Shown: in pieces, positions 6,963 through 13,684 of the stretch
Layout of the letters: every line of letters begins with the position of its first letter
How positions within the stretch are numbered: position 1 is the first letter of the stretch
DNA from: an uncultured bacterium
Lineage (GTDB): Bacteria; Bacillota; Negativicutes; Acidaminococcales; Acidaminococcaceae
NCBI GenBank assembly: GCA_905215645.1
Contig: CAJMQS010000028.1
Location: forward strand, 1-27,128
DNA length: 27,128 nt
Direction: 5' to 3'
The notes under the pieces: generated by a model
What the model saw: the letters and a program-made list of their open reading frames with translations, nothing else
Told to the model about the DNA's origin: nothing
Databases searched by the model: none
Translations under genes and position numbers: made by a program

Positions 6963-8541
6963 TTTGCGTGTAGGGCTGGACAGCCGGCATTCTCTGGCCC
7001 AGATCGTAGGCAAGAAGTACCACCTGTCGGAGAAGGCTCTCCGGCAGGTGGAAGTAATCCGGAAAGCGGTAGATGCACGGCGGAAAAGCAACATCTGCCT
7101 GGTGTACCATGTGCGGGCCGCCGTGGAGGTGCCCCCGGCGGTGCTCCAGAAGCTTCTCCGGGATCCTCAAGTGACCCTGTGGAAAGAAAAGCCGGAAGCG
7201 CCAGCGGTGCTGGGTACAGAAAAAATGCAGGGCCGTCCATTGGTGATCGGCTTGGGACCGGCGGGCCTTGTGGCAGCCCTGGAACTGGCCCGGCACGGGT
7301 ATGCTCCTTTGGTGGTGGAACGTGGACGGGACCTGTCCCACCGGGTAAAGGATGTAGAACAGTTCTGGAAAACCGGGAAACTGGATCCGGTAAGCAATGT
7401 ACAGTTCGGGGCCGGCGGTGCTGGGACCTTTTCCGACGGCAAGCTGACCACTCGGGTGAACGACCCCATTATGGGGTACTTGCTCCGGACTTTTGTAGAA
7501 GCGGGGGCTCCCAAAGAGATCCTTACGGAACAGAAACCCCATGTGGGTACGGACAAGCTCCGACTCATGGTCACCGGGCTCATCAGCCGGATCAAAAAGG
7601 CCGGAGGCGAAATCCGATACGAAACCCAGGTGACGGACTTCCGGGTAGACCAGAAACAGGGCCTTACCGGAGTGGAACTGAACGGCAGGGAGTGGGTGGA
7701 CACCAATGGAGTGATCCTTGCCTGCGGCCACAGTGCCCGGGATACCTATGCAGCCCTGCTGAAACGATCCGTACACCTGGAGGCCAAGGCCTTTGCAGTA
7801 GGGGTGCGGATCGAGCACGAACAGGCTCTCATCAACCGGGCCCAGTACGGAAAATTTGCCAATCATCCTAAACTGGGGGCAGCAGATTATGCTCTGATCT
7901 TCCATGATAAGGAAACGGGGCGGGCGGTGTATTCCTTCTGCATGTGTCCTGGGGGACAGGTGGTGGCATCTGCTTCCGAACAGGGAGGCTTGGTGGTGAA
8001 CGGCATGAGTCCTTTCAAACGGGATACGGGACTGGCCAACAGTGCTCTGGTGGTGAGTGTGGATCCGGCGGACTTCCCTTCTGGGCCTTTGGGTGGGATG
8101 GAATTCCAGCGGAAGTATGAACGTTTGGCCTGGAGCGTCAGCCGGGATTATCGGGCACCGGCCCAGACCAGCCGGAGCTTCCTGGACGAGACGGCTCCGG
8201 ATCTGAGGGTGAGTTTTCGTCCCAGCTACCGGCCGGGACTGGTCCCGGCGGACTTGCGGAAGATCCTGCCGGACTTTGTGACGGAATCTCTGGAACACGG
8301 GCTGCGGGATTTTGAACGGAAACTGCCTGGATTCAGCACCCAGGGTCTGATGATCGGTGTGGAGACCCGGACTTCAGCACCAGTACGGATCCTCCGGGGA
8401 GAAGACGGCCAGTCGGTGAACTGCCGGGGTCTATATCCCACCGGAGAAGGGGCGGGCTACGCCGGCGGCATCATGAGCGCCGCCATGGACGGGTACCATC
8501 AGGCCAGAAGGCTGATGGGGAGGTTCGGGCCGGAGGAATAA
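6928..8541 (+). CDS. FAD-dependent oxidoreductase, COG2509 family, with N-terminal domain
   Basis: A 537-aa flavoprotein of the 'uncharacterised FAD-dependent dehydrogenase' group. Residues 1-95 form the family's N-terminal alpha/beta domain (IRFNNLRVGLDSRHSL...). A Rossmann motif GLGPAG starts at residue 108, with Glu of VVERG ending the second strand. The family signature FGAGGAGTFSDGKL follows near residue 160, and a GEGAGYAGGI FAD-binding segment lies near the C-terminus. Substrate and electron partner are unknown. The start at 6928 is preceded by AAAGGAAC and lies inside cdaR. A second, shorter paralogue is encoded at 22129. Its place directly after cdaA-cdaR, where glmM is expected, is notable. 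Confidence 0.88.
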   Translation: MPIKPVEIRFNNLRVGLDSRHSLAQIVGKKYHLSEKALRQVEVIRKAVDARRKSNICLVYHVRAAVEVPPAVLQKLLRDPQVTLWKEKPEAPAVLGTEKMQGRPLVIGLGPAGLVAALELARHGYAPLVVERGRDLSHRVKDVEQFWKTGKLDPVSNVQFGAGGAGTFSDGKLTTRVNDPIMGYLLRTFVEAGAPKEILTEQKPHVGTDKLRLMVTGLISRIKKAGGEIRYETQVTDFRVDQKQGLTGVELNGREWVDTNGVILACGHSARDTYAALLKRSVHLEAKAFAVGVRIEHEQALINRAQYGKFANHPKLGAADYALIFHDKETGRAVYSFCMCPGGQVVASASEQGGLVVNGMSPFKRDTGLANSALVVSVDPADFPSGPLGGMEFQRKYERLAWSVSRDYRAPAQTSRSFLDETAPDLRVSFRPSYRPGLVPADLRKILPDFVTESLEHGLRDFERKLPGFSTQGLMIGVETRTSAPVRILRGEDGQSVNCRGLYPTGEGAGYAGGIMSAAMDGYHQARRLMGRFGPEE

Positions 8542-8544
8542 GGT

Positions 8545-8563
8545 GCGGCTGCAGGGCAGCCGC
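8545..8563 (+). repeat. GC-rich hairpin after the FAD gene
   Basis: GCGGCTGC (8545-8552) pairs with GCAGCCGC (8556-8563) around a 3-nt loop, four bases after the stop codon. No T-run follows, so it is probably an mRNA 3'-end structure rather than a full terminator. Confidence 0.45.
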
Positions 8564-8578
8564 TTGGTAAGGGCTCAG

Positions 8579-8763
8579 GTCTCGAGTCTCGGGACCTTGG
8601 ATAGAACCTGTCTTCCAGCCAGGTTCTTTTGAAGATGCTGATGCAGTCCCGTGCCATCTCAAGGAACGAAAAGTTTGTTTTGAACTGGCTGGTTCTGCTC
8701 ATTCAAAAAATTTGCCTGCAAATTTCTCATTCGGCTCGAGACACGAGACTCTAGACCCGAGAC
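8579..8763. repeat. Intergenic element bounded by inverted heptamer arrays
   Basis: Left: tandem units GTCTCGA and GTCTCGG (8579-8592). Right: on the opposite strand, four units GTCTCGG, GTCTAGA, GTCTCGT, GTCTCGA (8763 down to 8736). The arms enclose about 140 bp that include a stem-loop at 8603-8627 and a palindrome at 8708-8725 (AAATTTGC CT GCAAATTT). Short frames inside have no start signals. The layout resembles a small non-autonomous or interspersed repeat, but no second full copy is in this window. Confidence 0.55.
8603..8630 (+). terminator. Possible terminator of the cdaA operon
   Basis: AGAACCTG (8603-8610) pairs with CAGGTTCT (8620-8627) around a 9-nt loop and is followed by only three more Ts. 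A moderate candidate terminator for the rightward operon. Confidence 0.4.
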
Positions 8764-8765
8764 TA

Positions 8766-8774
8766 TGTTATAAT
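8766..8774 (+). promoter_or_regulatory. Extended -10 promoter for ppaC
   Basis: TGTTATAAT fits the extended -10 consensus. It directly abuts the right heptamer array, which occupies the place of the -35 region. Confidence 0.6.
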
Positions 8775-8809
8775 GTATCAGTTCAAGTAATATACAAGGA
8801 GATGCTTTT

Positions 8810-9739
8810 ATGGAAAACATCATCATCATCGGGCACAAGAACCCGGATACGGACTCCATCTGCTCTGCCCTGAGCTATGCCTGGATCAAGACCCAGCTGG
8901 GGGAAAAGGTCACTGCCTGCCGGGCTGGGAAGGTGAACCCGGAAACCCAGTTTGTGCTGGATCACTGGAAAGTGGCGGCTCCGGAACTGGTGGAAAAGGT
9001 GGACGAAGGCCAGAAGATCATCCTGGTGGACCACAATGAAATGAGCCAGGCTGTGGACGGTCTGGATAAGGCCAATCTGCTGGAAATCATCGACCATCAC
9101 CGTCTGGGCGGCATCGTCACCGCCAATCCCCTGTTTGTCCGGATGCAGCCGGTAGGGTGCACCGCCACCATCCTGTACAATGTGGCCGTGGAAAATGGAC
9201 TGGACCTGCCCAAAGAAATCGCCGGGCTGCTGTTCTCCGCCATCAGCTCCGACACCCTGTACTTCAAGTCTCCCACTACCACGGAAAAGGATAAGGAAGC
9301 CGCCGGTGCTCTGGCCAAGATCGCTGAAATCGCTGATCCCCAGGGTTATGCCCTGGAAATGCTCCAGGCCGGTTCCGCCATCAATTCCATGAGTGCGGAA
9401 GAAATCTGTCATGGGGACATGAAGGAATTCGACTTCCCCCAGGGAAAAGTCACCGTGGCTCAGGTAAACGTGATGAACGGAGAAGCCGCCAAAGCCAAAT
9501 GGCCGGAACTCCAGAAAGCCCTCCAGGCTATGGTAGATGGCGGGGAATCCGATACCAGCCTGTTGATGGTCACCGACATCATGGACGAAGTGACCGAGCT
9601 GCTGTGGGCCGGGAAAAACAAGGATATCCTGGACAAGGCCTTCGGAAAAGCCGAAGCCGACGGCCATTATCACCTGCCCAAGGTGCTGTCCCGGAAAAAA
9701 CAGATCGTACCTCCTCTGACGGATGCGTTCAAAGGATAA
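8810..9739 (+). CDS. ppaC: Manganese-dependent inorganic pyrophosphatase (family II, DHH)
   Basis: Hydrolyses pyrophosphate to two phosphates in the cytosol, pulling biosynthetic reactions forward. The 309-aa length is the normal size of a CBS-less family II enzyme. N-terminal DHH domain: metal ligands His9, Asp13 and Asp15 in GHKNPDTDS, an LVDHNE segment near residue 75, and the DHH motif at Asp95-His96-His97. C-terminal DHHA2 domain: the substrate-binding SRKKQ motif at 294-298. AAGGAG lies 8 nt before the ATG. It is a monocistronic gene with its own extended -10 promoter and a very strong terminator. Confidence 0.97.
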   Translation: MENIIIIGHKNPDTDSICSALSYAWIKTQLGEKVTACRAGKVNPETQFVLDHWKVAAPELVEKVDEGQKIILVDHNEMSQAVDGLDKANLLEIIDHHRLGGIVTANPLFVRMQPVGCTATILYNVAVENGLDLPKEIAGLLFSAISSDTLYFKSPTTTEKDKEAAGALAKIAEIADPQGYALEMLQAGSAINSMSAEEICHGDMKEFDFPQGKVTVAQVNVMNGEAAKAKWPELQKALQAMVDGGESDTSLLMVTDIMDEVTELLWAGKNKDILDKAFGKAEADGHYHLPKVLSRKKQIVPPLTDAFKG

Positions 9740-9745
9740 AAAGAA

Positions 9746-9788
9746 AAAACGGTCCTATTAAAAGCGTTGCTTTTAATAGGACCGTTTT
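9746..9788. terminator. Bidirectional terminator, ppaC / small orphan gene
   Basis: A perfect 20-bp stem (9746-9765 with 9769-9788) with a 3-nt loop. On the minus strand it runs into a T-rich tract (GTTTTTTCTTTTT), so it is strongest for the leftward gene; on the plus strand it ends in TTTT. The leftward gene's last codons and stop lie inside the stem. Confidence 0.92.
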
Positions 9789-10003
9789 CCGTAGACTGGA
9801 TGGACCGTTGGTTTCAGGGTCAGGCGCTTGGCCAGTTCCACGGCTTCTTCCAGATGCAGGTCCGTTTTGTTTCCATGCTCTTCGAAGATGCACATAGGAT
9901 TGTCGCTGCCGATTTCGCTGCCAGGCATATAGAGGTACTGTTCATTGTCTCTGTCTCCTAAAATGAGACCAGAGAGCAGTTCTTCAGCCATGATGACGGA
10001 CAT
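9773..10003 (-). CDS. Small conserved-looking hypothetical protein
   Basis: A 76-aa soluble, acidic-to-neutral protein (MSVIMAEELLSGLILGDRDN...). I do not recognise a family. It has no signal peptide or membrane helix. The centre (EIGSDNPMCIFEEHGNKTDL) looks like beta strands and turns, followed by a helix HLEEAVELAKRL. Being a real gene is supported by an AAAGGAGG site 7 nt before ATG 10003, a good minus-strand promoter (TTGTCA-17-TAGAAT), and a strong terminator at its end. The upstream ATGs at 10021 and 10024 lie at or before the ribosome binding site. It is divergent from the HutP-family gene, sharing an intergenic region of about 120 bp. Confidence 0.7.
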   Translation of the reverse strand: MSVIMAEELLSGLILGDRDNEQYLYMPGSEIGSDNPMCIFEEHGNKTDLHLEEAVELAKRLTLKPTVHPVYGKRSY

Positions 10004-10054
10004 GGATGTTCCTCCTTTCATCATTCAACCACTTAACCACTGTTTCATTTCCCT

Positions 10055-10083
10055 ATTCTATCAGTCCGGTCTTTTCCTGACAA
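10055..10083 (-). promoter_or_regulatory. Promoter of small orphan gene
   Basis: Minus strand: -35 TTGTCA (10078-10083), 17-bp spacer, -10 TAGAAT (10055-10060). Confidence 0.65.
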
Positions 10084-10092
10084 GGGATTCTT

Positions 10093-10101
10093 TGGTATAA
10101 T
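10093..10101 (+). promoter_or_regulatory. Extended -10 promoter for hutP-like gene
   Basis: TGGTATAAT at 10093-10101. The divergent promoter's -35 begins about 10 bp away, so the two polymerases would compete. Confidence 0.6.
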
Positions 10102-10127
10102 GGTAGGGCAGAACGTAGGAAAGGGAT

Positions 10128-10565
10128 GTGGAAATCATGAACAGACCCATTGCCAGTATCGATGTAGGACGTGCAGCACTGAGGATGGCGTTGACGGCTA
10201 CGAGGGAAGATGAGGACCGTCTGAAAGAAAAGCTGAAGGAACAGGGCTTTCGGGCTGCAGCTGTGGATTTCGGAGGAGAATTCCTTCCTTCTATCAAAAA
10301 AATCGTGGAACGGGCCGTGGTGGCCGCGGAACGGCAGAATATCGTCACAGATTCCCATGTAGGAGCAGGGACGGTAGCCGGTGCTGCCCATGAAGCCTTG
10401 GAACAGATGATGACCAAAGCTGCCGGATTCAATGTGGGAGGAAAAATCGGGGTGGCCCGTTATGGAGAACACCTATGTGTGGCAGTGTATATGAGTGTGG
10501 GAGTGCTGAACCTGAACGAATTGGGGGTGGGACTGGCACACCGGAGCCTGGCGGGGATTGACTGA
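10128..10565 (+). CDS. hutP: HutP-family RNA-binding antiterminator-like protein
   Basis: A 145-aa protein resembling HutP, which in Bacillus binds L-histidine and Mg2+ and then UAG-type RNA triplets to prevent termination in the hut operon. Similarity lies in the C-terminal half: a Ser-His at 76-77, the helix GAAHEALEQMM, strands GGKIGVARYG and LCVAVYMSVGVL, and a final ELGVGLAHRS with His138 where HutP has a metal-binding His. The second His of the Bacillus H-x3-H pair is not obvious. GTG 10128 is used as start (AGGAAA about 7 nt upstream); ATG 10137 is an alternative. No histidine-degradation gene is nearby, so its RNA target and ligand are unknown. Confidence 0.7.
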   Translation: MEIMNRPIASIDVGRAALRMALTATREDEDRLKEKLKEQGFRAAAVDFGGEFLPSIKKIVERAVVAAERQNIVTDSHVGAGTVAGAAHEALEQMMTKAAGFNVGGKIGVARYGEHLCVAVYMSVGVLNLNELGVGLAHRSLAGID

Positions 10566-10597
10566 TACAACTTTTCTGGAGAAAAAGAAAAAAATCC

Positions 10598-10627
10598 TTG
10601 ACACTTTTCACGTGTCTATGCTAGAAT
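10598..10627 (+). promoter_or_regulatory. Strong promoter of tRNA operon
   Basis: TTGACA (10598-10603), 18-bp spacer, TAGAAT (10622-10627), about 33 bp before tRNA-His. Confidence 0.8.
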
Positions 10628-10659
10628 AAGTGAGTCGTCAGATGGCGATAAAGAAATAT

Positions 10660-10736
10660 GGTGGATATGGTGAAGCGGTTAACACACCGGATTGTGGCTC
10701 CGGCACGCGTGGGTTCGATCCCCACTATCCACCCCA
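10660..10736 (+). tRNA. tRNA-His (GTG)
   Basis: Anticodon GTG sits in loop TTGTGGC between stems CCGGA and TCCGG. Acceptor GTGGATA pairs with TATCCAC. An extra G at 10660 faces C73, the tRNA-His identity feature. CCA is encoded (10734-10736). Confidence 0.97.
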
Positions 10737-10755
10737 TATTTTTTTTATCCTTTTT

Positions 10756-10831
10756 TGGGGCATAGCCAAGTCGGTAAGGCACGGGACTTTGACTCCCGCA
10801 TGCGTTGGTTCGAGTCCAGCTGCCCCAGCCA
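10756..10831 (+). tRNA. tRNA-Gln (TTG)
   Basis: Anticodon TTG lies in loop CTTTGAC between CGGGA and TCCCG. Acceptor TGGGGCA pairs with TGCCCCA, discriminator G, encoded CCA. Confidence 0.97.
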
Positions 10832-10834
10832 AGT

Positions 10835-10910
10835 GATTCACTAGCTCAGTTGGTAGAGCACCTGACTTTTAATCAGGGTGTCCCGGGTTCGAGTCCCGGG
10901 TGGATCACCA
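10835..10910 (+). tRNA. tRNA-Lys (TTT)
   Basis: Anticodon TTT lies in loop CTTTTAA between CCTGA and TCAGG. Acceptor GATTCAC pairs with GTGGATC with one G-T pair; discriminator A and CCA are encoded. Only 3 nt separate it from tRNA-Gln. Confidence 0.97.
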
Positions 10911-10928
10911 TTTTTTTATATCTGAAAA

Positions 10929-11012
10929 GCGGCTGTGGCGGAATTGGCAGACGCGCCAGACTTAGGATCTGGTGTCTTCGACGTGCAGGTTCAAGTCCTG
11001 TCAGCCGCACCA
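10929..11012 (+). tRNA. tRNA-Leu (TAG)
   Basis: Anticodon TAG lies in loop CTTAGGA between CCAGA and TCTGG. A long variable arm (TGTCTTCGACG region) marks a class II tRNA. Acceptor GCGGCTG pairs with CAGCCGC; encoded CCA. Confidence 0.97.
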
Positions 11013-11028
11013 ATTTCATAGAAAAATC

Positions 11029-11062
11029 AAAGGGACTGTTGCGTTTGTGCAGCAGTCCCTTT
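11029..11062. terminator. Bidirectional terminator, tRNA operon / XRE gene
   Basis: AAAGGGACTGTTGC (11029-11042) pairs with GCAGCAGTCCCTTT (11049-11062), 14 bp with one G-T pair and a 6-nt loop, followed by TTCC on plus and by a short T-containing tract on minus. It serves the convergent tRNA operon and regulator. Confidence 0.75.
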
Positions 11063-11066
11063 TCCA

Positions 11067-11831
11067 TTACAGCACTACGAACATGTTGTACAGCTTCAGC
11101 AGCCGGATATCTTCCTTGGAGATGGCCAATTCCTGGGCCAGGTCCTTGGTCTTTGTCAGCCGGTTTTTGCTCAAGAGGAGTTTGGCGGAGGTGGGCATCA
11201 GGGGATGGGAGGAAATCCCAAAGGCCAGGGCCCATTTCTTTTCACCGTCGATATAAGGAGAAGGGACAGAAATCATATACTGTTCCAGCCGGACGTTGTA
11301 GTTCTGGAACACCATATTGGTCAGGGCTCCATAATGGGTGATCCGGCCGGTATAGGTATGTTCACAGATTTGGATGTTCTCCTCGTCCAAGATATCCATG
11401 TACATCCGGATGTCAAAATGCTTTTCTCCAGGAGCACTGCCTTTTTTCTGTTCTTCCAATCCTGGCAGCACGGCCCGTTCTTCCTCGCCTGTTGTTCCAA
11501 CTAGGTCGATGATGCTCTCACAGATCTTTTTCCTCCGTCCGTCATAATAGTAGGCATACAGCCGGTTCAGATCTACGAAGAAGGCAGGGACAGCCTGGAG
11601 GCCTGGATCGTTTCGGGTCATGGGGGGCTGGTACAGCAGATGGTCCACCGGCACTTCCAATATTTCCGCCAGGTCATACAGCACATTGATGTCCATGATG
11701 ATCTGGCCGTTTTCATATTTGTACATGGTAGCCCGGCTTTTGCATACCGCATCTGCCAGTTCTTGGATGCTCATGTTCTTCCGTGTCCGGTAATGTTTGA
11801 TATTATTTCCGATTTGTCTGGCAATATCCAT
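11067..11831 (-). CDS. XRE-family transcriptional regulator
   Basis: A 254-aa DNA-binding protein. Residues about 7-61 are a Cro/CI-type helix-turn-helix (IGNNIKHYRTRKNMSIQELADAV..SRATMYKYENG). The remaining 190 residues are an unrecognised effector or oligomerisation region with no membrane segment. The ATG at 11831 has AGGAATCGGAA upstream. It is transcribed away from the ridA-patB-symporter operon and shares a 231-bp intergenic region containing paired TCTC/GAGA palindromes, so it is the natural candidate regulator of that operon and perhaps of itself. The inducer, possibly a sulfur amino acid or reactive enamine, is inference only. Confidence 0.88.
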   Translation of the reverse strand: MDIARQIGNNIKHYRTRKNMSIQELADAVCKSRATMYKYENGQIIMDINVLYDLAEILEVPVDHLLYQPPMTRNDPGLQAVPAFFVDLNRLYAYYYDGRRKKICESIIDLVGTTGEEERAVLPGLEEQKKGSAPGEKHFDIRMYMDILDEENIQICEHTYTGRITHYGALTNMVFQNYNVRLEQYMISVPSPYIDGEKKWALAFGISSHPLMPTSAKLLLSKNRLTKTKDLAQELAISKEDIRLLKLYNMFVVL

Positions 11832-11883
11832 AATTCCGATTCCTATAAATAGAATAATCCACCAAAAACTTTCGATAAGTTAA

Positions 11884-11912
11884 TTGTAAAAGATTTAATA
11901 GGAAAAAACAAT
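11884..11912 (-). promoter_or_regulatory. Promoter of XRE regulator
   Basis: Minus strand: -35 TTGTTT (11907-11912), 17-bp spacer, -10 TACAAT (11884-11889). The ridA-side palindromes begin 12 bp upstream. Confidence 0.5.
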
Positions 11913-11924
11913 GGTTTTTCTTTT

Positions 11925-11956
11925 CTCAAGAGATAAAAAACGAGAAAATGTCTCGT
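11925..11956. promoter_or_regulatory. Paired palindromes, candidate XRE operators
   Basis: TCTCAAGAGA (11925-11934) and ACGAGAAAATGTCTCGT (11940-11956) are two dyads sharing TCTC/GAGA half-sites with centres about 18-19 bp apart. A further outer pair TTCTCA/TGAGAA spans them. They lie between the two divergent promoters. Confidence 0.5.
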
Positions 11957-11975
11957 GAAATGAGAATGACAGCAT

Positions 11976-12004
11976 TTTCAAAAAAATGCAAATGGTCGTA
12001 CAAT
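11976..12004 (+). promoter_or_regulatory. Tentative ridA promoter
   Basis: TTTCAA (11976-11981), 17-bp spacer, TACAAT (11999-12004). The -35 overlaps an inverted repeat GCATTTT/AAAATGC (11972-11989). The match is moderate. Confidence 0.35.
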
Positions 12005-12062
12005 AAGGCCATCAAACGGAGGGAAAACCTCCTGAACAGACAGAAAAGGAGATCATTGAACC

Positions 12063-12440
12063 ATGAACAAAGAAGTTGCTTCCAAGAAGGCTCCCGCAGC
12101 CATTGGGCCTTATTCCCAGGCTATCCAGGCAGGCAATGCCATCTACGTATCCGGCCAGCTGCCCATCGATGCCAAGACCGGTGCGTTTCCGGCTGATGAT
12201 ATTGCCGCTCAGACCCGCCAATCCCTGGAGAATATCAAAGTGATCCTGGAAGAAGCTGGCTGTACCATGGGAGATGTGGTGAAATCCACGGTGTTGCTGA
12301 AGGACATTAGCGATTTTGGCGCCATGAATGCAGTGTATGGGGAGTACTTCTCCAAACCCTATCCGGCACGGGCCGCTTTCCAGGTGGGGGCACTGCCCAA
12401 GGATGCCAGAGTGGAAATCGAAGTCGTGGCCGTAAAATAA
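12063..12440 (+). CDS. ridA: RidA-family enamine/imine deaminase
   Basis: Hydrolyses reactive enamines and imines such as 2-aminoacrylate to keto acids plus ammonia, protecting PLP enzymes. At 125 aa it has the normal size for this trimeric cytosolic family. Family marks: the GPYSQA motif at about 15-20, VSGQLPID near 30, and the substrate-binding Arg103 in YPARAAFQVGALP followed by VEIEVVAV. AAAGGAG precedes the ATG by about 11 nt, and a small GGAGG/CCTCC hairpin (12018-12032) lies in the leader. It heads an operon with a C-S lyase, so it is well placed to clear the aminoacrylate that the lyase and the downstream desulfidases produce. Confidence 0.95.
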   Translation: MNKEVASKKAPAAIGPYSQAIQAGNAIYVSGQLPIDAKTGAFPADDIAAQTRQSLENIKVILEEAGCTMGDVVKSTVLLKDISDFGAMNAVYGEYFSKPYPARAAFQVGALPKDARVEIEVVAVK

Positions 12441-12445
12441 TTGAG

Positions 12446-12467
12446 GGCAAAAGGCCGTGCTTTTGCC
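12446..12467 (+). promoter_or_regulatory. Intercistronic hairpin ridA-patB
   Basis: GGCAAAAG (12446-12453) pairs perfectly with CTTTTGCC (12460-12467), 6-nt loop, 6 nt after the ridA stop. No T-run follows, so it is more likely a stability or processing element than a terminator. Confidence 0.5.
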
Positions 12468-12493
12468 GACAGAAAGAAAAGGGGAGAATAAAT

Positions 12494-13669
12494 ATGAAAT
12501 ACAATTTTGATGAAGTGATTGACCGTTCCAACAACCGTTCCTCCAAATATGATGAACGGAAAAAGGTCTTCGGGACCATGGATGTGATCCCTCTGTGGGT
12601 GGCGGATATGGACTTCAAGACCGCTCAGCCCATCATCGATGCCTGTGTGAAGAAAGCCCAGGAAGGGATCTGGGGCTACACCTCCCGGCCGGCCAGCTAC
12701 TTTGAAGCGGTCCAGCAGTGGGAAGAACGGCATAATCACTATAAACCGGATACGGCTCTCATGAGCTGGACCATCGGTGTGGTTTCCGCCATGGCCTCCC
12801 TCATCAAACTGTGTTCCAAACCTGGGGACAAGATCCTGATCCAGACCCCTATCTATGCAGAATTTTACGATATCACCGAAAATACCGGCCGTGTGGTTGC
12901 CGAAAGCGAAATGGTCCGGAAGGGTGACGACTGGGAAGTGGATTTCGCAGATTTCGAAAAGAAGGCCAAGGAATCCAAAATCTTCCTGCTGTGCAATCCT
13001 CACAACCCGCTGGGGAAGGTGTGGACCAAGGAAGAACTGAAAAAGATGATCGACATCTGCCTGGCCAATGATGTGCTGGTGATTTCCGACGAAATCCATT
13101 CCGATCTGATTTTCCACGGCAAGCATCACAATGCTGCGGTCACGGTGGATCCTTCCTACAAGGACAAGGTGATCACCTGCGTATCCGCCACCAAGACCTT
13201 TAACCTGGCAGGTCTCCAGTCCGCCACGGTAATCTTCCCCGACAAGGAACTGAAGGACACTTTCGATCACTACTGGTTCAGCATGGATATCCACCGGAAC
13301 AACGCCTTCAGCTCCGTGGCCATGGAAGCTGCCTACCGGTATGGAGATGAATGGCTGGAACAGATGCTGGCCTATGTATCTGCCAACTTCGACTATGTGA
13401 TCGACTTCTGCAAGAAGTACATCCCTCAGATCAAACCCAACTGTCCGGATGCCACCTATCTCATGTGGCTGGACTGCCGGGAGCTGGGCCTGAGCAATGA
13501 GGAACTGGTAGACTTCTTCATCCACAAGGCACACCTGGGACTGAACCCTGGCCATTCCTTCGGACGTTCTCTCCATGGCTACATGAGACTGAACGTGGCG
13601 TGCCCGAGAGCTACCCTGGAAAAAGCCATGCAGCAGCTGAAAGAAGCCGTAGACGGCCTGAAAAAGTAA
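12494..13669 (+). CDS. patB: PatB/MalY-type PLP C-S lyase (cystathionine beta-lyase)
   Basis: A 391-aa fold-type I PLP enzyme of the MalY/PatB group, which cleaves the C-S bond of cystathionine, cysteine or cysteine conjugates to give a thiol or sulfide plus 2-aminoacrylate (pyruvate and ammonia). Group signs: the N-terminal IPLWVADMDFKTAQPI segment, GYTSRP, CNPHNPLG with the cofactor-binding Asn, DEIHSDL, and the Schiff-base lysine Lys234 in SATKTFNLAGLQ. The start has GGGGAG 7 nt upstream. Only 15 nt separate it from the symporter gene. A function as beta-lyase rather than transaminase is the family norm; the exact substrate is not fixed by the sequence. Confidence 0.92.
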   Translation: MKYNFDEVIDRSNNRSSKYDERKKVFGTMDVIPLWVADMDFKTAQPIIDACVKKAQEGIWGYTSRPASYFEAVQQWEERHNHYKPDTALMSWTIGVVSAMASLIKLCSKPGDKILIQTPIYAEFYDITENTGRVVAESEMVRKGDDWEVDFADFEKKAKESKIFLLCNPHNPLGKVWTKEELKKMIDICLANDVLVISDEIHSDLIFHGKHHNAAVTVDPSYKDKVITCVSATKTFNLAGLQSATVIFPDKELKDTFDHYWFSMDIHRNNAFSSVAMEAAYRYGDEWLEQMLAYVSANFDYVIDFCKKYIPQIKPNCPDATYLMWLDCRELGLSNEELVDFFIHKAHLGLNPGHSFGRSLHGYMRLNVACPRATLEKAMQQLKEAVDGLKK

Positions 13670-13684
13670 GGGAGGGGAACCATC

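Noticed and set aside
5802..8298. Long minus-strand frames (430 and 466 codons) opposite cdaR and the FAD gene
   Set aside because: Antisense to well-supported genes and without family similarity.
8579..8763. Could the repeats be a CRISPR array?
   Set aside because: Units are 7 bp in direct tandem with no spacers, and no cas gene is present.
8499..8859. Short minus-strand frames of 60-67 codons in the 8.5-8.8 kb intergenic region
   Set aside because: They read through the heptamer repeats and hairpins, lack ribosome binding sites, and overlap flanking genes.
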